Source of the DNA: Lysobacterales bacterium
GTDB lineage: Bacteria > Pseudomonadota > Gammaproteobacteria > Xanthomonadales > Rhodanobacteraceae
Direction of reading: 5' to 3'
Length of the DNA: 33,552 bases
Assembly: GCA_017305055.1 (NCBI GenBank)
Contig: JAFKMZ010000035.1
Span: 1 to 33,552, forward strand
Position 1 is the first letter of the stretch; every line of letters starts with the position of its first letter. Positions 8,339 to 15,807 of this stretch are shown piece by piece. Position numbers and translations under genes: made by a program. The notes under the pieces are model-generated. The model did not search any database. It was not told the DNA's origin and saw only the letters and a program-made list of their open reading frames with translations.

Positions 8339-8695
8339 TCAACGGGTGGCCTTGCGCCGGCGCGCAGGCGGTGCCGCAGTGCAGTAGATATCGTACAGCG
8401 TGGCGATGATCTGCCCGGCCGGACCGGGCTCGAGCGCATACCAGATGGTCTGCGACTCGCGCCGCGTGCACACCAGGCCTTCGCTGCGCAGCCGGGCCAG
8501 ATGTTGCGACAGCGCCGACTGGGCCAGGTCGGGCAGGCGTTCGTTGATCTGCCCCACCGACATCTCACCATCGGCCAGAAGGCACAGCACGCGCAGGCGT
8601 TGCGCGTTGCCCAGGGCCTTGAGCAGGCGCGAGGCGTCCTCGGCGCGGGCCTGCATGGCCCCCAGGTCGGCATGGTTCGGCAAAGGCATGCTCAC
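8339..8695 (-). CDS. bigR: BigR/SqrR-type ArsR-family persulfide-sensing repressor
   Basis: Winged-helix repressor of 118 residues. The HTH is at about 55-75 (DLAQSALSQHLARLRSEGLV). Counting from the GTG start, cysteines are at 38 (LRVLCLLADGE), 76 and 105 (YDIYC). The pair C38/C105 lies in the same places, with almost the same spacing (67 against 66 residues), as the sensing pair of SqrR and BigR, which forms a polysulfide bridge. I choose the GTG at 8695 because GGAG lies 9 bp upstream; the ATG at 8689 is 15 bp from it and is the main alternative. It heads the blh-TauE operon and is divergent from the sqr operon, with operator-like dyads in between. Confidence 0.88.
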   Translation of the reverse strand: MSMPLPNHADLGAMQARAEDASRLLKALGNAQRLRVLCLLADGEMSVGQINERLPDLAQSALSQHLARLRSEGLVCTRRESQTIWYALEPGPAGQIIATLYDIYCTAAPPARRRKATR

Positions 8696-8742
8696 GCGTC
8701 CGGTCTCCGTAGGTCGGCTGCTGCAGGTATTGACCTTAGCAC

Positions 8743-8781
8743 GCGTTACTAAATAAGATAACGCTAATGTAGTAAACACTA
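8743..8781. promoter_or_regulatory. Operator-like dyads and promoter of the bigR operon
   Basis: A perfect inverted repeat GCGTTA-N10-TAACGC lies at 8743-8764 in an AT-rich stretch. A second, TAGT-AAAC-ACTA, is at 8770-8781. On the minus strand TTTACT (8776-8771), 17 bp, TTTAGT (8753-8748) is a plausible promoter for the repressor operon, with the first dyad covering the -10. This fits autorepression by the BigR-like protein. On the plus strand TTGACC (8730-8735) with TAAGAT (8754-8759) could be a second promoter toward sqr. Assignment to BigR is inference from position. Confidence 0.6.
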
Positions 8782-8790
8782 TTGCAGAGG

Positions 8791-8832
8791 TTGATTCCGA
8801 TCAAGTCGGTGTTGCAAGTACGTACCTATGGT
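8791..8832 (+). promoter_or_regulatory. Perfect Fnr/Anr box and -10 upstream of sqr
   Basis: TTGATTCCGATCAA at 8791-8804 is a full 10-of-10 match to TTGAT-N4-ATCAA. TATGGT at 8827-8832 is a good -10, and its centre is 32 bp from the box centre, the class II activation spacing. Transcription would start near 8839 and leave a leader of about 55 nt before the ATG at 8894. Anaerobic activation of the sqr operon by an Fnr/Anr/Dnr protein is therefore likely; which member binds cannot be told from the site. Confidence 0.8.
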
Positions 8833-8893
8833 GGGGCCGCCCTCGGTCACGGTGGGCGGGCTTGTCGCCATACATCACGCGGAGTGTCGAATC

Positions 8894-10180
8894 ATGGCAA
8901 GGATCATCATCCTGGGCGCTGGTCTGGCCGGCATGTCGGCGGCCTACGAGATTCGCGAGGCCGTGGGTCGCGGACATGCGATCACCGTGGTCGGCGATGG
9001 AGCGGAGTTCAATTTCACGCCGTCCAACCCCTGGGTCGCCGTGGGCTGGCGCCCGCAGGATGCGATCCGGGTCAAGGTCCGGGAGCCGCTGGCCCGGCAT
9101 GGCATCGACTTCATCGACGTCCGGGCCAGCCGTGTGCACCCGGCCGACAACCTGGTCGAGCTGGTCGACGGGCGCAGGCTGGACTATGACTACCTGGTGA
9201 TCACCACCGGCCCGCGTCTGGCTTTCGAGCGCGTTCCGGGCAGTGGTCCGGACGGCCACTCGCAGTCGATCTGCACCGGGCCGCATGCGCAGCAGGCCTG
9301 GGTGGCGTATCAGGAATTCCTGAAACACCCGGGACCGGTGGTCATCGCCGCCGCCCAGGGTGCCAGCTGCTTCGGCCCGGCCTACGAGTTCGCCATGATC
9401 GTGGATACCGACCTGCGCCGGCGCAAGCAGCGCGACCGCGTGCCGATGACCTACGTCACTTCCGAACCCTACGTTGGCCACATGGGCCTGGGCGGCATCG
9501 GCGATTCCAAGGGCCTGCTCGAATCGGAGCTGCGGCAGCGGCATATCAAATGGATCACCAATGCGCGGGTGACCTCAGTGGAGTCCGGCAAGCTCAACGT
9601 CGAGCAGCTCGATGAGCATGGCGGCGTGCGGGAGAACCACGCGCTGCCGTTCGCGTTCTCGATGTTGTTGCCGTCGTTTGCCGGCGTCGACGCAGTGCAG
9701 GGCATCGAGGGCCTGGTCAACCCGGGCGGCTTCGTGCTGATCGACGCCTTCCAGCGCAACCCGACCTACCCCAACGTGTACGCCGCAGGCGTGTGTGTGG
9801 CCATCCCGCCAGTCGAGGTCACGCCGGTACCCACTGGCGCGCCCAAGACCGGCTTGATGATCGAATCGATGATCGCGGCCATCGCACACAACCTGCGCGA
9901 TGCCCTTGCCGGCCGTCCGCCGCAGGCGCGCGCCACCTGGAACGCGATGTGCCTCGCTGACATGGGCGATCGCGGCTTTGCCTTCATCGCCTTGCCGCAG
10001 ATTCCCCCGCGCAATGTGACCAAGGCCATGGTGGGCAAGTGGGTACACCTGGCCAAGGTGGCCTACGAAAAATACTTCCTGCGCAAGATGCGCAAGGGCA
10101 AGGCCTACCCGAGCTACGAGAAACACATCATGGAGGCGTTCGGCATCACGCGCCTGAAGCAGGACCTCAAGCCGGACTGA
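8894..10180 (+). CDS. sqr: Sulfide:quinone oxidoreductase
   Basis: Membrane-associated flavoprotein of 428 residues that oxidises sulfide to polysulfide or persulfide and passes electrons to the quinone pool. The FAD dinucleotide fold is at the N-terminus (IIILGAGLAGMSAAYE, 4-19). Three cysteines, C127, C159 (GASCFGPAYEF) and C353 (WNAMCLADMGDRG), match the three functional cysteines of the Acidithiobacillus ferrooxidans enzyme (128, 160, 356 as I recall). PPVEVTPVPTGAPKTG and the basic C-terminus (WVHLAKVAYEKYFLRKM) are also characteristic. The ATG at 8894 has GGAG 9 bp upstream; an upstream in-frame ATG at 8828 would fall before the predicted transcript start. It is the first gene of a run of close plus-strand genes through 15699. 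Confidence 0.95.
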   Translation: MARIIILGAGLAGMSAAYEIREAVGRGHAITVVGDGAEFNFTPSNPWVAVGWRPQDAIRVKVREPLARHGIDFIDVRASRVHPADNLVELVDGRRLDYDYLVITTGPRLAFERVPGSGPDGHSQSICTGPHAQQAWVAYQEFLKHPGPVVIAAAQGASCFGPAYEFAMIVDTDLRRRKQRDRVPMTYVTSEPYVGHMGLGGIGDSKGLLESELRQRHIKWITNARVTSVESGKLNVEQLDEHGGVRENHALPFAFSMLLPSFAGVDAVQGIEGLVNPGGFVLIDAFQRNPTYPNVYAAGVCVAIPPVEVTPVPTGAPKTGLMIESMIAAIAHNLRDALAGRPPQARATWNAMCLADMGDRGFAFIALPQIPPRNVTKAMVGKWVHLAKVAYEKYFLRKMRKGKAYPSYEKHIMEAFGITRLKQDLKPD

Positions 10181-10223
10181 TGCCGCCACCTTCCGCTCTG
10201 TCCATTGAACGCTGGAGAACAAC

Positions 10224-10430
10224 ATGAGCATTGAACGTACGGTACTGGCCTTTGCCGGGGCGATGATCCTGATCAGCCTGGGCCTGGCCCACTTCGTGGC
10301 GCCGGGCTGGCTGTGGCTGACCGCCTTCGTCGGCCTGAACCTGTTCCAGTCCGCGTTCACCGGCTTCTGCCCGCTGGCGAAGGTGCTGAAAAAGCTGGGC
10401 CTGAAGCCGGGTTGCGCCTTTGCGCGCTGA
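10224..10430 (+). CDS. DUF2892 small membrane protein
   Basis: Protein of 68 residues with two hydrophobic segments (about 5-24 and 27-45) and [17 protein letters not shown] after the second. This pattern is typical of DUF2892 (YgaP-like membrane domain), often found fused or next to rhodanese and sulfide-oxidising proteins. Two cysteines, at 49 and 64, could carry sulfane sulfur, as proposed for YgaP-type proteins. The gene has GGAG before its ATG and sits 43 bp after sqr. Function is inferred from context: a membrane partner in sulfur handling. Confidence 0.85.
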   Translation: MSIERTVLAFAGAMILISLGLAHFVAPGWLWLTAFVGLNLFQSAFTGFCPLAKVLKKLGLKPGCAFAR

Positions 10431-10460
10431 GCCACCGCAGCATCCATCCGTGAGGTCACC

Positions 10461-10844
10461 ATGTATTACATCGTCGAGTCGGGGAAAACCTTTGCCCAGG
10501 CGGTCAGCGATCTGGACGCGGCCGTCCGTCGTCACCAATTCGGCGTGCTGCATGTGCACGATCTGGGCACCACCTTGCGCGGCAAGGGCCAGTCCTTTGC
10601 CGGCGAGTGCAAGGTGTTCGAGGTGTGCAGCCCGGCGCAGGCAGCCAAGGTTCTGGCCAGCGACCTGCGCCTGAACATGGCGCTGCCGTGCCGGATCTCC
10701 GTCTACACCGAAGGCGACGCGACGCGCATCGGCATGCTCAGGCCGGTGCCGATGCTGGGCATGCTGTCCGCCGACCCAACCCTGGCCGCCATCGCCCAGG
10801 AAGTCGAGCGCGCCACCATGCAGATGATCGACGAGGCGGCATGA
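10461..10844 (+). CDS. DUF302 protein
   Basis: Protein of 127 residues without a signal peptide. It matches the DUF302 pattern: YYIVESGKTFAQAVSDLDAAVRRHQFGVLHVHDLG at the N-terminus, then FEVCSPAQAAKVLASD and LPCRISVYTEGD. DUF302 proteins are small alpha/beta proteins of unknown biochemical role, often next to sulfur oxidation and cytochrome genes. Two cysteines (in FEVC and LPC) are conserved-looking. Its stop overlaps the start of the RND adaptor by 4 bp (ATGA), so translation is coupled to the pump genes. This ties the pump to the sulfide genes. Confidence 0.87.
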   Translation: MYYIVESGKTFAQAVSDLDAAVRRHQFGVLHVHDLGTTLRGKGQSFAGECKVFEVCSPAQAAKVLASDLRLNMALPCRISVYTEGDATRIGMLRPVPMLGMLSADPTLAAIAQEVERATMQMIDEAA

Positions 10845-11932
10845 GCGTGCCCCGCGGCCTGCGCTGGATCACGCTCGCGACAGCCGGTGTGCTGCTGGCC
10901 GGCTGCGCGGCGCCGTCACCACCGGACCATGCCGGGTCTCCACCGGAGCTCGCCACGCTGGTGGTGCAGGCGCAGGTGGCGCCGCGCGCGCAGACCTGGG
11001 ACGGCGTGGTCGAGGCGGTGCAGCAGGTGACGATCACCGCGCAGACCAATGCGCGGGTCACTGCGCTGCCCTATGACGTGGGCGACAAGGTGGGCAAAGG
11101 CGCGGTGCTGGCGCGCTTCAGCGCGGTCGAGCAGCAATCGGCGCGCGACAGCGCACAGGCGCAGGTGGCCTCGGCGCAGGCCGCCTATCGCGACGCGCAG
11201 GCGTCCTTCGAGCGCATCGCCACGGTCTACGGACAGGGTTATGTGTCCACGGCGCAGATGGATCAGCAGCGTGCCGCGCGCGATGCGGCCAAGGCCGCGC
11301 TGCAGGCGGCGCAGGCGCAGGCGCAGGCCGCTGGCCAGCAACTCGACTACACCGTATTGCGGGCGCCGTTTGCCGGCGTGCTCACGCAGCGCTACGTGCA
11401 CGTGGGGCAGGCCGTGCAGTCCGGGCCACCGTCGCCGCAGCCGCTGCTGCAGTTGCAGGCGCTGGACGCACTGCGCGTGACGGTGCAGGTTCCGCAGGGC
11501 GCGGCGGCCGTGATCCGGCGTGATCCGGTCGCCGAGGTGGCGATCGGCGGGCAGCGCCTTGCGGCCGGCCGGGTCGAAGTGCTGCCGTATGCCGATCCAC
11601 TGACCCACAGCGTCACCGTGCGCGTCGCGCTGCCGGCGGATCTGGGCGGCCTGTATCCGGGAGTCACTGCCAAGGTGACGTTTGCCGGCGGTGAGGCGAC
11701 GCGCCTGCTGGTGCCGCTGACGAGCGTGGTCGAGCGCGGAGAGTTGGTCGCGGTCTACGTGGTTGGCGCCGACGCGGTCACCCTGCGTCAGGTGCGCCTG
11801 GGCCAGCGTGAGGGCGGGCAGGTCGAAGTGTTGGCTGGACTCGGCGCCGGCGAGCGCGTGGCCAGCGATCCGGCGGCGGCCATGAACTGGCTGGTCAAGC
11901 GGCATGCGGCGGGCGCCAGCGGCCATGGCTGA
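10841..11932 (+). CDS. RND efflux periplasmic adaptor lipoprotein
   Basis: Protein of 363 residues. The signal sequence ends in the lipobox LLAGC (C22), so it is an inner-membrane-anchored lipoprotein facing the periplasm. It then has a lipoyl-like half (about 58-85), a long helical hairpin rich in Ala and Gln (about 95-165), the second lipoyl half (LDYTVLRAPFAGVLTQRYVHVGQAV) and beta-barrel and membrane-proximal domains. This is the normal membrane fusion protein layout. It starts inside the DUF302 stop codon and overlaps the permease gene by 8 bp. No outer-membrane factor gene lies in the window, so a TolC-like protein elsewhere would be needed. Confidence 0.92.
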   Translation: MSVPRGLRWITLATAGVLLAGCAAPSPPDHAGSPPELATLVVQAQVAPRAQTWDGVVEAVQQVTITAQTNARVTALPYDVGDKVGKGAVLARFSAVEQQSARDSAQAQVASAQAAYRDAQASFERIATVYGQGYVSTAQMDQQRAARDAAKAALQAAQAQAQAAGQQLDYTVLRAPFAGVLTQRYVHVGQAVQSGPPSPQPLLQLQALDALRVTVQVPQGAAAVIRRDPVAEVAIGGQRLAAGRVEVLPYADPLTHSVTVRVALPADLGGLYPGVTAKVTFAGGEATRLLVPLTSVVERGELVAVYVVGADAVTLRQVRLGQREGGQVEVLAGLGAGERVASDPAAAMNWLVKRHAAGASGHG

Positions 11933-14900
11933 CCCACAGCGGCTCGGCATCTCCGGGCGCATCGCCCGCGCCTTCCAGGCCGCGCAGCTCACGCCCTTGC
12001 TGGCGCTGGCGGCCCTGCTGTTGGGCATCGGCGCGGCCATCATCACGCCCAAGGAGGAGGACCCGCAGATCGAGGTGACCATGGCCAACGTGCTGGTGCC
12101 GTATCCCGGGGCCAGCGTGCGCAGCGTGGAGAACCTGGTCAGCTTTCCGCTCGAGCAGCAGCTGACGGCGATCAAGGGTGTCAAACACGTGTACTCGGTG
12201 AGCCGGCCGGGCATGGCGGTGCTGACCGTGGAATTCCAGGTCGGCGTGCCGCGCCAGCAGGCGCTGGTCGACCTGTACAACCAGATCTATTCCCATGCCG
12301 ACTGGATTCCTCCGGGTCTCGGCGTCGGCCAGCCGCTGGTCAAACCCTACGGCATCGACGATGTGCCGATGCTGGCCCTCACCCTGTGGTCGGACCGGCC
12401 CGAGACCACCGCAGGCCAGCTGGCCAAGGTTGCGCACACGCTGGAGACCGAGCTCAAGCGCATCCCCGGCACGCGCGACGTCTACACCATCGGCGCGCCC
12501 GACCGTGCGGTGATGGTCGAGCTCGATCCGGCCAGGCTGGCCGCCTACCAGCTCAGCGTGGGCGACCTGGCCAATGTCCTGCGCGCCGCCAATGTCGCCG
12601 CCGATGTGGGCAGCATGGTGGCCGGCAACCGCGACCTGCCGGTCAAGGCCGGCAGTCTGCTGATGCAGGCCGGGGACGTGGCGCAACTGGTGATCGGCGC
12701 GCGCGATGGCCATCCGCTGCATCTGTCCGATGTGGCCACCGTGACTGCCAGTCACGACCACCTCACGCAGCTGGTGTCCTTTGGCACCCCGCCTGGGCGC
12801 GCCGGGCCACGGACCGGGCTGACTCCGGCGGTGACCATCGCCGTCGCCAAGAAGAGTGGCACCAACGCGCACGACATTGCCGGAGCCATCCGCGACCGCC
12901 TGCAGGCGCTGCAGGGCGTGGCCATTCCCGAGGGCGTGCAGGTCACGCTGACCCGCGACTATGGGCAGACGGCCAATACCAAGGCCGACGAACTGCTGTT
13001 GCACCTGGCCCTGGCGGCGATGGCCGTGGTGCTGCTGGTGCTGGTGGCACTGGGTTGGCGCGAGGCGGTGGTGGTCGGCACCTCCGTGGTGGTGACCCTG
13101 GCCTTGACCCTGTTCGCCTCCTGGGCCATCGGCTTCACCATCAACCGCGTCTCGCTGTTTGCGCTGATCTTTTCCATCGGCATCCTGGTCGACGACGCCA
13201 TCGTGGTGGTGGAGAACATCCACCGGCACATGGCGCTGGGCGGCAAGCCGCTGCGGGAAGCCATCCCGGCGGCGGTCGACGAGGTCGGCGGCCCGACCAT
13301 CCTGGCCACCTTCACGGTGATCGCCGCGCTGCTGCCGATGGCCTTCGTCGGCGGCCTGATGGGGCCGTACATGCGGCCCATCCCGATCAATGCCTCGGTG
13401 GGCATGCTGATCTCGCTGGCGGTGGCCTTCGTGGTGGCGCCATGGCTTGCCCGGCAGCTGTTGCGCCGTCAGCACCCGGTGGTCGACGACGGTGCTGCGT
13501 CGGTTGAGGCAGGCGGGCAGTCGGCGCTCGACCGCTTCCTGCAGGGGCTGTTCAAGCGCGTGATGGGACCGTTCCTGGCGGGCCCCAAGGCGGCGCGCAA
13601 CCGGCACCGGCTGTTCCTCGGCATGGGCGTGCTGGTGCTGGCGGCGGCCGGCCTGGCCGGGGTCAAGCTGGTGATCCTGAAGATGCTGCCGTTCGACAAC
13701 AAGTCCGAGTTCCAGGTGGTGCTCGACCTGCCCGAGGGTTCCGCGCTGGAGCAGACCCAGCGCGCGCTGACCGAGCTCGGCCTGGTGCTGGATGGCGTGC
13801 CCGAGGTCGCGGACTACCAGCTCTATGCGGGGACGTCGGCGCCGATGAATTTCAACGGCCTGGTGCGCCAGTACTACCTGCGCAGCGAGCCCTGGCAGGG
13901 CGACATCCAGGTGAACCTGGTGGACAAGGCCGGGCGCAGGCGCCAGAGCCATGCCATCGCGCTGGCGGTGCGCCCGGCGCTGGCCGCGGTGGCCAAGCGC
14001 TTCGACGCGCGCCTGGTGGTGGCCGAGGTGCCGCCCGGCCCGCCGGTGCTGGCGCCGATCGTGGCCGAGATCTACGGGCCGGACCAGGCCGGACAGCGCG
14101 CCATGGCCGGCGCGCTGGAGCAGATGTTCGCGGCTACGCCGGGGATCGTGGACGTCAACCGCAGCGTCGAGGACACGCGCGCCACGCGCCAGCTGGTCGA
14201 GGTCGACCGCGCGCGCGCGGCGGCGCTGGGCATCAGCCAGGCGGAGATCGTCGCTGCCCTGCGCGCCGGCGTCGGCGGTGAGGCGGCCAGCCATCTCGCC
14301 GACGCCAACGCCAGGGTCGCGGTGCCGGTGGTGCTGCGCCTGCCCGCGGCCGACCTGGGTTCGCTGGACGCGGTGCTGGCCTTGCGCGTGCGCAGCGCCG
14401 CAGGGGGGCTCGTGCCGCTCTCCGAGCTGGTCACGGTGGTGCGCGAGCCCTGGGCGGACGCGGTCTACCACAAGGACCTGCGCCCCTACACCTTCGTCAC
14501 CGGCGACGATGCCGGGCCCGAGGACAGCCCGGTCTACGGCATGTTCGCCCTGGTCGCCAAGCTGGCCAGGGCCGGGCTCGACGGCCAGCGCCTGACCCAG
14601 GCCTTCGTCAACCCCGCCGCCAGCGACAGCAGCTACTCGATCCACTGGAGCGGCGAATGGGAGATCACCTACGAGACCTTCCGCGACATGGGCATCGCCT
14701 ACTCGCTCGGCCTGCTGCTGATCTACCTGCTGGTGGTGGCGCACTTCCACAGCTACCTGGTACCGCTGGTGATCATGGCGCCGATCCCGCTCACCGTGAT
14801 CGGGGTGATGCCCGGGCACTGGCTGCTCGGGGCGCAATTCACCGCCACCTCGATGATCGGCATGATCGCGCTGGCCGGCATCATCGTGCGCAACTCGATC

Positions 14901-15212
14901 CTGCTGGTGGATTTCATCAACCACGCGCTGGCGCGTGGGGCGGGCCTGGAGCAGGCCGTGGTCCAGGCCGGCGCGGTGCGCGCCAAGCCCATCATCCTCA
15001 CCGCCCTGGCGGCGATGCTCGGCGCGTTCTTCATTCTCGGCGACCCGATCTTCCAGGGCCTGGCGGTGTCCCTGGTGTTCGGCGTGCTGGTGTCGACCGT
15101 GCTGACCCTGCTGGTCATTCCGCTGCTGTATTACGTATGGTTGCGGCGGCGGCGCGCAGTCGACGACGCGCACAGCGACCAACGCCCCGTCACGCCGACG
15201 GAGGCCAACTGA
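11925..15212 (+). CDS. RND efflux permease (AcrB/HAE-like superfamily)
   Basis: Inner-membrane proton-driven pump of 1095 residues, a normal RND length with 12 membrane segments and two large periplasmic loops. TM4 carries D423-D424 (GILVDDAIVVVENIHRHMALGGK), the proton-relay acidic pair of HAE-type pumps, not the metal-type pattern. The N-terminus (ITPKEEDPQIEVTMANVLVPYPGAS) puts it in a branch distinct from classic AcrB. The ATG at 11925 overlaps the adaptor by 8 bp; an in-frame ATG at 11904 is possible. It is followed 16 bp later by an OsmC gene. Its place in a sulfide-oxidation operon suggests that it exports a sulfur metabolite or thiol conjugate; the sequence alone does not show the substrate. 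Confidence 0.95.
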   Translation: MADPQRLGISGRIARAFQAAQLTPLLALAALLLGIGAAIITPKEEDPQIEVTMANVLVPYPGASVRSVENLVSFPLEQQLTAIKGVKHVYSVSRPGMAVLTVEFQVGVPRQQALVDLYNQIYSHADWIPPGLGVGQPLVKPYGIDDVPMLALTLWSDRPETTAGQLAKVAHTLETELKRIPGTRDVYTIGAPDRAVMVELDPARLAAYQLSVGDLANVLRAANVAADVGSMVAGNRDLPVKAGSLLMQAGDVAQLVIGARDGHPLHLSDVATVTASHDHLTQLVSFGTPPGRAGPRTGLTPAVTIAVAKKSGTNAHDIAGAIRDRLQALQGVAIPEGVQVTLTRDYGQTANTKADELLLHLALAAMAVVLLVLVALGWREAVVVGTSVVVTLALTLFASWAIGFTINRVSLFALIFSIGILVDDAIVVVENIHRHMALGGKPLREAIPAAVDEVGGPTILATFTVIAALLPMAFVGGLMGPYMRPIPINASVGMLISLAVAFVVAPWLARQLLRRQHPVVDDGAASVEAGGQSALDRFLQGLFKRVMGPFLAGPKAARNRHRLFLGMGVLVLAAAGLAGVKLVILKMLPFDNKSEFQVVLDLPEGSALEQTQRALTELGLVLDGVPEVADYQLYAGTSAPMNFNGLVRQYYLRSEPWQGDIQVNLVDKAGRRRQSHAIALAVRPALAAVAKRFDARLVVAEVPPGPPVLAPIVAEIYGPDQAGQRAMAGALEQMFAATPGIVDVNRSVEDTRATRQLVEVDRARAAALGISQAEIVAALRAGVGGEAASHLADANARVAVPVVLRLPAADLGSLDAVLALRVRSAAGGLVPLSELVTVVREPWADAVYHKDLRPYTFVTGDDAGPEDSPVYGMFALVAKLARAGLDGQRLTQAFVNPAASDSSYSIHWSGEWEITYETFRDMGIAYSLGLLLIYLLVVAHFHSYLVPLVIMAPIPLTVIGVMPGHWLLGAQFTATSMIGMIALAGIIVRNSILLVDFINHALARGAGLEQAVVQAGAVRAKPIILTALAAMLGAFFILGDPIFQGLAVSLVFGVLVSTVLTLLVIPLLYYVWLRRRRAVDDAHSDQRPVTPTEAN

Positions 15213-15228
15213 ACCCAAGGAGCCTGTC

Positions 15229-15699
15229 ATGAGCGAGACCGAGGAATTCAGCATCACCCTGACCCAGGAATCGGACTACGCCTTCCGCATCGCCTTCGAC
15301 GACCCCGGGATACCGGCGTTGCATACCGACGAGCCCGCGCCGCTGGGCGGCGGCAGCGGGCCGAACCCGTCGCGGCTGCTGCTGGCCGCCGTGGCCAACT
15401 GCCTGAGCGCCAGCCTGCTGTTCGCGCTGCGCAAGTACAAGAACACACCGGGCACGATCGTGACCCACGCCAGGGCACAGCTGGAGCGCAACGACGAACG
15501 GCGCCTGCGGGTCACCCGCATCGAGGTGAGCATCGATCTGCCCGATGCCGCCGGCGACTACACGCAGGCCGAACGCCTGCTGCAGCAGTTCGAGAATTTC
15601 TGCGTGGTCACCGAGAGCGTGCGCAGCGGAATCGACGTGGATGTGAGCGTGCGGGATGCGACAGGGGCGGTTGTGCATCACAGCGCCGGACGCGGTTGA
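15229..15699 (+). CDS. OsmC-family thiol peroxidase-like protein
   Basis: Cytosolic protein of 156 residues with the OsmC/Ohr fold. The two signature cysteines are C58 (LLAAVANCLSASLLFALRK) and C125 (FENFCVVTESVRSGI), placed as in OsmC proteins that reduce hydroperoxides and, in some cases, organic polysulfides. The RBS AAGGAG lies upstream of the ATG. It is the last gene of the sqr-DUF2892-DUF302-RND run, 16 bp after the permease. In a sulfide operon it may act on persulfides as well as peroxides (inference). A hairpin follows at 15743-15770. Confidence 0.92.
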   Translation: MSETEEFSITLTQESDYAFRIAFDDPGIPALHTDEPAPLGGGSGPNPSRLLLAAVANCLSASLLFALRKYKNTPGTIVTHARAQLERNDERRLRVTRIEVSIDLPDAAGDYTQAERLLQQFENFCVVTESVRSGIDVDVSVRDATGAVVHHSAGRG

Positions 15700-15742
15700 C
15701 CTGACACCCACTGCGGCTTGAAAGCGATCGCTACATGATGAA

Positions 15743-15770
15743 GCGGGCTGCCGATACATTGGCAGTCCGC
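15743..15770. terminator. Hairpin between convergent OsmC and norB genes
   Basis: GCGGGCTGCC (15743-15752) and GGCAGTCCGC (15761-15770) form a 10-bp stem with one G-T wobble and an 8-nt loop (GATACATT). It lies between the ends of two converging operons, the place for a bidirectional terminator. No long T-run follows on either strand, so termination strength is uncertain. Confidence 0.6.
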
Positions 15771-15807
15771 CTCCTCTCCCCTGATCGATGGCTCGCGGTG
15801 CCGTGCG

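Noticed and set aside
8289-8471. N-terminal extension of the persulfide-dioxygenase-like protein to 8471
   Set aside because: It would overlap the repressor gene by more than 130 bp and has no homologous features; a good RBS precedes 8288.
11895-15257. 1120-codon minus-strand open frame opposite the RND permease
   Set aside because: His/Gln/Arg-rich antisense translation without domains; the permease frame is clear.
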